Assembly (NCBI GenBank): GCA_030063045.1
Contig: JAQSEB010000001.1
Coordinates: forward strand, 2,976,001-3,040,000
Length of the DNA: 64,000 nucleotides
Direction of reading: 5' to 3'
Source of the DNA: Pratylenchus scribneri
Taxonomy: Eukaryota; Nematoda; Chromadorea; Rhabditida; Pratylenchidae
A program made the position numbers and the translations under genes. This document shows positions 55,450 through 64,000 of this stretch, one piece after another; position 1 is the first letter of the stretch; each line of letters begins with the position of its first letter. The notes beneath the pieces were generated by a model. That model was given only the letters and a program-made list of their open reading frames with translations. It ran no database searches and was not told the origin of the DNA.

Positions 55450-55846
55450 TTCAATTTTATAAATTTGGAAATTTTCTGAAATTATTTTAAAATGAAAATA
55501 AATCAACTTTCCCATTATCAAATCCGATCGAAATAATCCCAGTTTAATCTTCATAATTTTGTATTCAATTTTATAAAACAATGCGTGGCTTTTAATTTAC
55601 GTGTAAACTGGGAATTTTAAAGCTGATGCGACTGACGTGGTTGGTTTTTCTTCACGTACAAAAACGGAAAAAAGGAAAAGCTAAGCTAAAAAAATCGAAT
55701 TTAATTAATTGGGATATATTGTCATAAAACAAAATGCCAATATAATATGCAATTTAAATAAATACGAATTGCCCTCTTTTTTCTTTCATAGTTTTTTTGA
55801 CAAACTTTTTAATCGATTTCTCATTTTTGTTCTACATTAATCAATT

Positions 55847-56951
55847 ATGAGTTTGTTGCCTAATTTTCGTCAGGTAAAAATAAATAATAAAAAAAAATAA
55901 AAATTAATATTTTCAGCTTTTTGATCAAGTTTCCAACACATTTACATACATTTTGAGTTGTTCAATAACAAGACAAGCAATTATCATTGATCCGGTGCTA
56001 GAAAATGTTGACAGAGATGCAAGGGTTCCGAAATATTTACTAAATAATTCAATTAATTCATTTTTCCAGTTAATTCGTGAACTTGGCCTCAATCCAATTT
56101 ATGGATTAAATACTCATGTTCATGCAGGTTTTCATTTAAATTCGCTGATAAAAATAATTATTTTCAATAGATCATGTTACGGGGACAGGTCAAATGAAGA
56201 AAGCTGAATATTTTCTACAAATGAAATCCATTATCTCAAAAAATGCGGGCGCAAAAGCAGGTAAAAATTTTTAAATTATTCAAAATAAATTCTCCTTTTA
56301 ATTAATTGATTTTAGATATTTTCGTGAAACATGGCGAGGTGATTAAATATGGGAATGGGATGGAATTGGAAGTCAGGGAAACGCCGGGACATACGGCAGG
56401 TTGGAATTGGATTTAAATCACAAAAAATTCATCAATTTAGGATGCCTCACTTTTGTTTGCCATCGGCATAAAATGGCATTCACCGGCGATGCCCTTTTGA
56501 TTCGGGGATGTGGCCGAACTGACTTTCAACAAGGAAATGCAAGAAAATTATACCAATCTGTTCACAGCCAAATATTCACTTTGCCAAATGATTATTTCCT
56601 TTTCCCGGCACACGGTTGGCGACAAATTGGATGAATTTTTGGATTACTTTTTGTTAATCAAAAAATAGATTATGCGGGCAGAATGGTCACAACAGTGGAG
56701 GAGGAACGGCAATTCAACCCGAGATTGACCAAAAGTGAAGATGAATTTGTGCAACTGATGAATTCCCTCAAATTGCCTTACCCAAAACGAATTGGTAAGA
56801 AAAAATGGGGGAATAAATTCATCAATCATCAAATAATTCATTTTCAGATAAATCGGTGCCTGCAAATTTGGTTTGTGGAATTTCCGAATTGATGGATGAC
56901 CAATTGAGGGAGAAAATATTTTGTCCCGGTTCAAGCTGTCAAGCGGCATAA
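55847..56951 (+). CDS. ETHE1: Persulfide dioxygenase ETHE1
   Basis: A mitochondrial iron enzyme that oxidises glutathione persulfide to sulfite in sulfide detoxification. A metallo-beta-lactamase fold is shown by YGLNTHVHA (intron) DHVTGTGQM (HxHxDH), the ETPGHTAG His, MAFTGDALLIRGCGRTDFQQ and FPAHD (the last residue formed across an intron at about 56614-56670), then VTTVEEERQFNPRL and KSVPANLVCG. All follow human ETHE1. ATG 55847 (MSLLPNFRQLFDQVSNT); no obvious targeting peptide. Stop TAA 56949-56951. Introns about 45-60 bp. Confidence 0.94.
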
Positions 56952-57062
56952 ATAAAAATAACCCATTTTTTGTGATGAATTTTCCATTCATTTGCTCAAT
57001 TTTAATTTAAATAAATAAATAAAACAATAAAAAATATTCAAATTCTATTAATTCCATCATTT

Positions 57063-57518
57063 TTATGCCATTCCAATATTTTGCATTGGATATCCAAATG
57101 CTAAAATGTGAACATCGTTGAATAAAAGTAATTCATTTGCCCCTTCCCAATCGATTTTATCCAATTCCAAATTATAATTCAATTTTTTGCTAATTTCGCC
57201 CTCCTTTTTTGTGGCACATTCCTTCAAATTATTTAATTAAAATTCCAATAAAATTTTGGCTACCGCTTCGATGGTCAAATTCCCATTTGGACCATTTTCA
57301 TTCCAAGGCACTTCAATTTGAAAATTTCCATCAGAAATTGTTTTATTTGCCTTTGGGTCAATCATTGTTTCATTTACCATTTTTGTGGGTTCAAAATTTA
57401 ATGTACGAATTGAAGGCGAAGGACATGGCTCCATTTCAGAAAAAAGCCTTCCTTTCAGAATTTTGTTGGAGGTAATAAAAGTGAAAAGAAGAAGAAAAGG
57501 AATTAAAAGAATTTGCAT
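57063..57518 (-). CDS. Small secreted glycoprotein candidate
   Basis: The Met at 57518 is favoured because it starts a signal peptide (MQILLIPFLLLFTFITSNK). An upstream in-frame Met at 57590 would add 24 residues. The mature part has NET, NKT and NLT glycosylation motifs. A 42-bp intron (about 57218-57259) joins TIEA to ECATKKEGEISKKLNYNLEL. The protein ends NIGMA before the TAA at 57063-57065, about 138 residues. No family recognised. Confidence 0.5.
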
Positions 57519-57945
57519 TGGGCCAAAATAGATGGATTTGGCCAAATGAATTTGGGGGAATAGGGTGGATTGGATTATTGCTGTTGGCATCCATCCCTAA
57601 TCCATCGTTGATCGATAAATAGATGGATGGTTGGTGAACTGCATCACAATGGCTTCTGTGATCGGCGGACAACAAACCAAAAAAAATGGATTAAATCAAA
57701 ATATAAGGAGAAATATTTGGCGAACGAAATAATTTAATCAAAGTCCAGAGGGTATTTTGTACAAAAAACATTTAAAAAATATTAAAGGAAAGGGGAATTG
57801 CTTTGATCTAATGTGAGCAGGAATACTGTATTCGAAATCTGTGTCTTTGGTTGCATTCTGAGGAAAATGTGCAAACATTTATGAAAAGAGAAACAAACAA
57901 TTAATTCCGCCTCCAAACAATATGCCTGTTTCGCGAACTTTTTCA
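57519..57945. other. Intergenic, 427 bp
   Basis: Upstream of the secreted protein gene and left of the 29-bp satellite. No feature recognised. Confidence 0.4.
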
Positions 57946-58823
57946 AGAATGAACACAAAAAATCAGAATTCTTTCCGGAAAACACAAAAAAATCAGAATT
58001 CTTTCCGGAAAACACAAAAAATCAGAATTCTTTCCGGAAAACACAAAAAATCAGAATTCTTTCCGGAAAACACAAAAAATCAGAATCTTTCCGGAAAACA
58101 CAAAAAATCAGAATTCTTTCCGGAAAACACAAAAAATCAGAATTCATTCCGGAAAATACAAAAAATCAAAATTCATTCCGGAAAACACAAAAAATCAGAA
58201 TTCTTTCCGGAAAACACAAAAAATCAGAATTCTTTCCGGAAAACACAAAAAATCAGAATTCTTTCCGGAAAACACAAAAAATCAGAATTCATTCCGGAAA
58301 ACACAAAAAATCAGAATTCTTTCCGGAAAACACAAAAAATCAGAATTCTTTCCGGAAAACACAAAAAATCAGAATTATTTCCGGAAAACACAAAAAATCA
58401 AAATCTTTCCGGAAAACACAAAAAATCAGAATCTTTCCGGAAAACACAAAAAATCAGAATCTTTCCGGAAAACACAAAAATCAGAATCTTTCCGGAAAAC
58501 ACAAAAAATCAGAATCTTTCCGGAAAACACAAAAAATCAGAATTATTTCCGGAAAACACAAAAAATCAAAATCTTTCCGGAAAACACAAAAAATCAGAAT
58601 CTTTCCGGAAAACACAAAAAATCAGAATCTTTCCGGAAAACACAAAAAATCAGAATCTTTCCGGAAAACACAAAAAATCAGAATTCTTTCCGGAAAACAC
58701 AAAAATCAGAATTCTTCCGGAAAACACAAAAATCAGAATTCTTCCGGAAAACACAAAAATCAGAATCTTTCCGGAAAACACAAAAAATCAGAATTCTTTC
58801 CGGCAAACACAAAAAATCAGAAC
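57946..58823. repeat. 29-bp minisatellite, about 30 copies
   Basis: Unit CAGAATTCTTTCCGGAAAAC plus ACAAAAAAT, with 27-29 bp variants lacking TT or an A. The plus strand happens to lack stops for about 300 codons because of the unit sequence. No conserved protein is implied. Confidence 0.97.
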
Positions 58824-59085
58824 TTTCTGAAATACCCCGTATTTCATCTCTAATTAAATCAATCCACTTCCCTCCCCTTTTGTATTTTTTGATAAAACAT
58901 TTTGTATTTTTTAAGTTTTATTTCATTGAATAAAAAAGTTAATATTTTAAATCAAAATTATGGGCTTTATAATTTTATAGAAGAATTCTCAAAAAAGACC
59001 AACAATAATTTTTGATTAACAAAATAAATTAAAAGTAAAAAAATATACAAAAATAATCACAAAATATTCCAATCATTCAAAATCA

Positions 59086-62000
59086 TCACAAATCGTCATG
59101 ATGCCCTTGGCAAAGGCCAATCATTTGGAGCATTGATTCAATTGTGTTCGCCTCCTTCCTAAATTCCTTTGTGTTGGCCCCATTCGTTGGTGCTTTTGGT
59201 TTTGGGCCAATTTTCCTGCAACAAAAAGTTATCAATTAATTATTGATGGCCGGCCGAATGCCAACATTCCATTTTATTACTCTCAATGACAATAATGCCT
59301 GCTGGGCCTTCCCTATTCATCCTACTGTACCCGCACTTTCTTTCCTAATCAACCCATCACCCTATCAATCAAATATTACCCCAATCTGCCTTTTTTAACT
59401 CGCTCTATTTTCACTAAAAGATCAGTGTTTTCATGATAGTGCTAATATGATATGATAATGATATGATAGTGATATGATAATGATATGATAGTGATATGAT
59501 AGCACTTTGACTATCATATCAGTATCATATCATTTTGAGAAATTTTCTATCATAAAAAAGTGATACTATCATGATAGTATCATGATAGTTGAAAGCAGAC
59601 AATTTTCAAAAAATTTTTTAAAATTTTGTCCATTTTTCAAAGAATTTCCAAAAAATTTTTCCAATTTTTGACTAAATTATTATTCCTGGACCTTTATTGG
59701 CATTTTAAGCAATCTAATTTTCTCTTATGAAACTCTCTTTCTTAAATATTCATTAATGAATTTTTCATATACGATTCTGAATTAAATTTAAAAAATCCAA
59801 AATTTAAATAATTTAAAATTTGAAAAAATTTTTTGCATTGGATTGGAAGCTTCTGGAAGGATTGGGAAATTTTATATTGACCTTAAATATTTATTCAAAT
59901 TTCTTCAAGCATTCCGGTAGAAAGTTTTTTTAGCCAATATTCTTTTAAAAAATGAAATCCAAATAAACTTATTTATGTAACAAATGAAAATTATTTAATT
60001 TGGAAAGAAAATTTTGTTGAAATGTCGGTATAAAAATTTTTGACGATTTTGTAATATATTTTTCTCGGTTTTTTCTAAATGATAATGATAGAAAAATGAT
60101 ATGATAATGATAGTGCTAATATGATATGATAATGATATAATAGTGATATGATAGTGATAATTGTCACTATCATTATCATATCATATCATTTTGAATGATA
60201 CCGTTTTGACTATCATATCACTATCATATCATTTGAAAATTTTGGTATCATGAAAACACTGTAAAAGATTCACTTTTTCTATTATCATATTTTTCCACAC
60301 AACAGATAATTAAATAATTAAGGTCTTCCTCTAAAATCCCTATCCCGTAATTTGCCCTCGGCGAAGTCCCCGGGCGAGAGCTTAGGCCAACTCCCGCCTC
60401 AAATAACTTTAGCCCTAGATTAGTATTAATAATTACCCTTCTGTTTGCTGCAAAAATGAGCCAATTTGGAGATTATTTTTATTGGCCATTAATGTCTCCT
60501 CCTCCTCCCCTTCTCCTTCACCATCACGTGAAAATGCCACCAATTCATCCGTTGCCCCATTTCCCTTCTGACCATCTGCCGTTGGCATTGGTGGGGTCAC
60601 CGCAATCTTCAAATGGAATCCTTTTGCACCGGATGGTCCATTCCTCTCCGTAAATTTCACATTTGCCGGAAAAACCGCCTGGGCCAATGTCAATCCGTCC
60701 TGCAAACTTTGAATGAAATCCGTCACACCGCCAAGGATTCCGCCACTCCCCAAATGTTTTTGCTTGTCAAAATTGTCATCATACCTATGGATGGGTCATA
60801 TTCACCCCAATTTACCCTCTAAACCAACATATCATAATAATCCAATGCTTCCATTGGTTCATTCGCCGGCATTTCACCGCCATTCTTTTTCCTCTTCATT
60901 TCCATTGTTGTTGTTGTCATTTGTGCCATTCTCTCTTTGTTTTCCTTCTCAGCCTCCAAACGTGCCCTGATCCGTTCATTCTGAATGGCCAAAAAATAAG
61001 TTAATATTTCCAAAAATGCTCACAAATTGGAGTAATCTGTGGGATTTTTGCATTCCAATTGGTCTCATTGATGTTTGGCTAATCATCAATTTTGGCATAT
61101 CCACTGACTGATCAGTGGTGGTCGTAGTTATCGCTGGCGTCCAATTTTCCTCCTCTTCTTCCCTTTCGGCAATCTGTAATTGGGAATTTGCCATTTATTT
61201 GGTCAATTCCCCATTAATAACCATGGTTGTTGTTTTGGCCATTTCTGTTGTTGTCGGTTGAATTGAATTGGCCAAAAATGTTCGTCCTTTTTTGCCCAAA
61301 ACCGCATAGGAATTCACATTTTTGGCATTTTGCGATATTGATGTTGGCATTCTTCTTTGGAAAAATGGCTGAATTGAATGGAATATTCAAATTATTTTGG
61401 GGGAAATTACATGTAATGGTGGATGATAGTCCAAAGGGAATCGAGAATTGGCCAACCATTCCTTTGGCACTTCCCTCCTTGCCCTCACTTCATTCCCAAT
61501 TTTGCCTATGGCCAAATCAATTGGACAAATTTGAAGCCACCATCGCCGATCCCTTTTGGCCCAATTAAATTATTCTCTAATTTCCCCATTTCAACCCATT
61601 TTCTGAAATTGCCTGCCAACGGCGAATAATCTGGGCGGATGAGCTGAATGAGGAGGCGCGACGGAAATCATTGATGAATTTTGTTTCGATGCAATCATTC
61701 GGCCGAATTTGGATGAATTCACTTCGACAACACAAAAATTGCCACATTTCCCCGCTATTTTCCCTTTCCTCAATTTGAACGCCTACGGTATACTGGAATT
61801 TGTTCAAAATCATTGTTTTTTGTCCCAATTTTCATTGCCTGATCACTGCCACAACTCAAATAAACGTCGGCACCGGCACCAAAACTGGCCATTTCGGTGC
61901 TTTCACATTTTTCCTCCAAAAACAATGTCCCGTGGAATTTTGAGCAGCCAAATTTGTAGAAACGTTCGGTGCCATCAAAAGCGGAGCTGAACCGGGAGAG

Positions 62001-62117
62001 GTAATGTCCTTCTGGGCATTGGACCCGGGTGGAGCCAATTCCGCCGTGGGCAACATGGAAAAACAGGAAGAAAAGTGGGAAAATGAGGGAAAGGAAAAAA
62101 GAAGAAAACATTGGCAA
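59086..62117 (-). CDS. Secreted protein with N-terminal dermatopontin-like domain
   Basis: ATG near 62117 leads a signal peptide ([20 protein letters not shown]). The first domain has [30 protein letters not shown] and VYLSCGSDQ, then (across a 46-bp GC-AG intron ending near 61789) [20 protein letters not shown] and CC. This is the CP.G...I.S.....DR.W...C....C....S..V.G..S.....+DR.W.F.CC scheme of dermatopontin-type extracellular proteins. Later exons are Thr/Asn/Glu-rich ([11 protein letters not shown]), a coiled stretch ([20 protein letters not shown]), a Gly-rich exon ([17 protein letters not shown]) and a last exon [16 protein letters not shown] to TGA 59086-59088. Exon linkage in the middle (61.2-61.7 kb) is tentative; two genes are possible. 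Confidence 0.5.
59423..60261. mobile_element. hAT-type MITE, 839 bp, non-autonomous
   Basis: 15-bp terminal inverted repeats CAGTGTTTTCATGAT (59423-59437) and ATCATGAAAACACTG (60247-60261), with a perfect 8-bp duplication TAAAAGAT at 59415-59422 and 60262-60269. Internal ends are GATATGATAATGATA-like arrays facing each other. No transposase. It sits in the last intron of the dermatopontin-like gene. Confidence 0.92.
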
Positions 62118-64000
62118 AATTCAAAGAATATTTTTGAGTGGATGGGCCATTCAGAATTAAATTTGAGGACATTGCCAAATGGAATTGAATGAGGATGGCA
62201 TTGTTATTAGGGAGGAGGGGGTTTTTGAATGGGAAATTGTGGATTGAAAGCGACAAAATTGTGAGTCGATGGATTATTAGGGAGGGGTGAAGAAGTTCTT
62301 CCCTTTTTGGGGTGAGCCGACACTTCAATTCACCTGCACAAAAGCCGACCACGCAATCCAATCGCGCGGTATCCACAACTCCAATCAATCCTCCTCCCCC
62401 CATTTCCCCTATGGCGCCATTTCAACCACCAAAATCCCATTTTCCTTCAATTTTTCCCCTTTTCCATCCATTCGATCAACTCGATTGCTCATAACCCTTT
62501 TCGGGTGCACAATTTGGAGGAGAATTTGAGTATGGAAGGGAGAGAGCATTTTGGTGGTCCGGATTTCATTCAATTTTGTATTGCAAAATGTGAACAAATT
62601 GACTAATTAAACTTACGCAAATTCTCTATTAGAAGCCCCGAGGCTATAATTTCTGAGACCCTCTGCTGCTGCTAAAATAATGTCTTTTCTGATTTTTTGT
62701 GCCAAGAAATGTTTATTTTGGCTTAAATGATCTAAAATTTAGCTATTTTGACATACATTTTTAAGTGGGTAGGCTTTTAATAGAAATGAGCTTAAAAATT
62801 TCAAAGAACCCCCAAAGGGGACTTCAAAATAGAGAGAGGGCTTTTAATAGAGAATTTACGGTATTTTTGAATGATTCAATTCCCTCAAATGTCATCATCA
62901 TAGTCCATTCTATCAATTTATTCGTTTTCATCGTCGTTTTTTAATTCTGCAAATTCATTCTCATTCTCATTCTCATTCCAATTCCAATTTCAAACCTTTT
63001 GGGACTTCCATTCTCGCCAAAAACAAAACAAACAAAGAATAAAAAAAAATTATAAATGAATGAATGTAAATTGTAGTCATCCTCCATTCCCCCCATATTC
63101 CCCGTCAATTTATTTAATGAGGCGCCCCCATTCCCCTCAAGTCCATCCGGAATTTGTTCCCCCACCGCCGAGTGGGCATTCGGAAATGATGATGACGTGC
63201 TTTTGTATAAATAATATTGGCCAACGATTTTGGTTGATGAACAAAACGATGATTAAAAGAAAAAGTGAAGGAGGGAAAATTGCCTTTGGCCAATTTGATG
63301 AGAAGGAGGAAAAGCCTGAGGCGAAGATTTGGGAGGAATTGGCCAAAAATGGGAGAGGTGGAGAGGGCCAAATTGGGATTTTTGGTTGAGAGAAGAGGAT
63401 TATGGAGGCAAAAGTCGAAAAGATTTGATTAAATTAGGAAGAAGCGAATATGGCCAAAACGATGAACTCTGCTGAAGTGGGGCCGAAAATGAGGCCAACA
63501 ACTTGCCTCGAGGACCCCTCACTTGCATCCAAATTTGGCTCCATTTTCCTCGTTGTTGGACATTTTCCAAAAATCATTTGGTGAATATTTTTTTGAGAAT
63601 GCTAATTTCATTTCCATATTTTTTCCGTTTTATATTTTTTCCTTGCCCTCATTTTTCATTTCAATTTCAATTCTTCCAAATATTATTATGCAAAATTCAC
63701 TTTTTGGCACACGTGCGCATTATCCAAAAAGGGGCGTGGCTAAAATGGAATTGTGAAGGGAATTTAGCCTCCGTCCGATGGATGGACGCCAAAAGCCATT
63801 TCCGGAATTTGTCTTTTTTCACTCGAAATTTGTTGGTAAAAAGCTATTACCACATTTTGGGTGGAGGAAGGGATTATTCAATTCGCGCAACCGACAAAAG
63901 TAGACAGCCACTCGACGCATCCCTCTGGCCACCAAACTATTCCGGGAATGGCAATGGAAAATACGAGGAAAAAACATATTTTCATTCAGCCAATTCAGCA
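62118..64000. other. Region without a supported gene
   Basis: Contains a MITE-like element (62617-62864) and an ATTCTC simple repeat (about 62955-62980). The remaining sequence has open frames without recognisable content. The start of a gene outside the window cannot be excluded. Confidence 0.4.
62617..62864. mobile_element. Short MITE-like element with AAATTCTCTATTA ends
   Basis: AAATTCTCTATTAGAAGCCCC at about 62619-62639 is inverted as GGGCTTTTAATAGAGAATTT at about 62838-62857, enclosing 200 bp without coding content. Target duplication not clear. Confidence 0.55.

Noticed and set aside
57922..58830. 302-codon ORF over the satellite
   Set aside because: Fully explained by the tandem unit lacking stops in this phase.
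62287..63756. ORFs of 60-109 codons at the right edge
   Set aside because: No motif, signal peptide or splice-supported chain could be recognised.

Overview
The window is animal nuclear DNA, most likely from a nematode. It is AT-rich, its genes are broken by very short introns (mostly about 40-60 bp), and it holds conserved eukaryotic housekeeping genes, a Shroom-type gene and a diverged PP1-like phosphatase. The species cannot be named from the sequence; a nematode is an inference from intron style, gene repertoire and a possible trans-splice arrangement.

Layout. 1-628 (+): 3' part of a PP1-like phosphatase. 948-12161 (+): five host genes in one direction, namely importin-7, COX10 (heme O synthase), an ubinuclein/HIRA-complex protein, CNOT2 and the TFIIH p52 subunit. 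13122-46737 (+): a Shroom-like gene carrying two transposons. The first, at 13226-39946, is a complete 26.7 kb Maverick/Polinton inserted in its first exon, with 235 bp near-identical terminal inverted repeats, AG...CT ends and an exact 6-bp target duplication (ATTGGC). The second, at 41204-44188, is a complete hAT transposon in the following intron (12-bp TIRs, 8-bp duplication GGGGTAGA). 47186-48304 (-): a second, nearly identical copy of the PP1-like gene in inverted orientation. 48780-62117: an acidic repeat protein ending in a CaaX box, membralin, SEC62 (-), ETHE1, a small secreted protein (-), and a secreted dermatopontin-like protein (-) whose last intron holds an 839-bp hAT-type MITE. 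After 62.1 kb only a small MITE and simple repeats are visible.

The Maverick carries the virus-like core: protein-primed DNA polymerase B with an OTU-like N-terminal region (frameshifted), chromodomain integrase, A32-type packaging ATPase, double-jelly-roll major capsid protein, penton-like minor capsid protein, adenain-like protease (frameshifted) and several conserved small virion-type proteins. These core genes have no introns, and several start shortly downstream of a shared TATA(A/T)AAGGACCGAA-like box. At both ends of the element lie genes of a different kind, split into tiny exons: a RING-finger protein on the left, and on the right small membrane proteins and a coiled-coil/zinc-finger protein.

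The most striking gene is an intronless 163-aa protein at 30522-31013 that is essentially a stand-alone Argonaute PAZ domain with an acidic Cys-rich tail. No PIWI domain is present. A PAZ-only protein inside a virus-like transposon of an RNAi-proficient animal group suggests a small-RNA-binding suppressor or modulator of silencing. Its neighbour at 29763-30281 resembles a domain found at the C-termini of some bacterial polymorphic toxins. Together they form a candidate accessory (host-interaction) module between the penton and protease genes.
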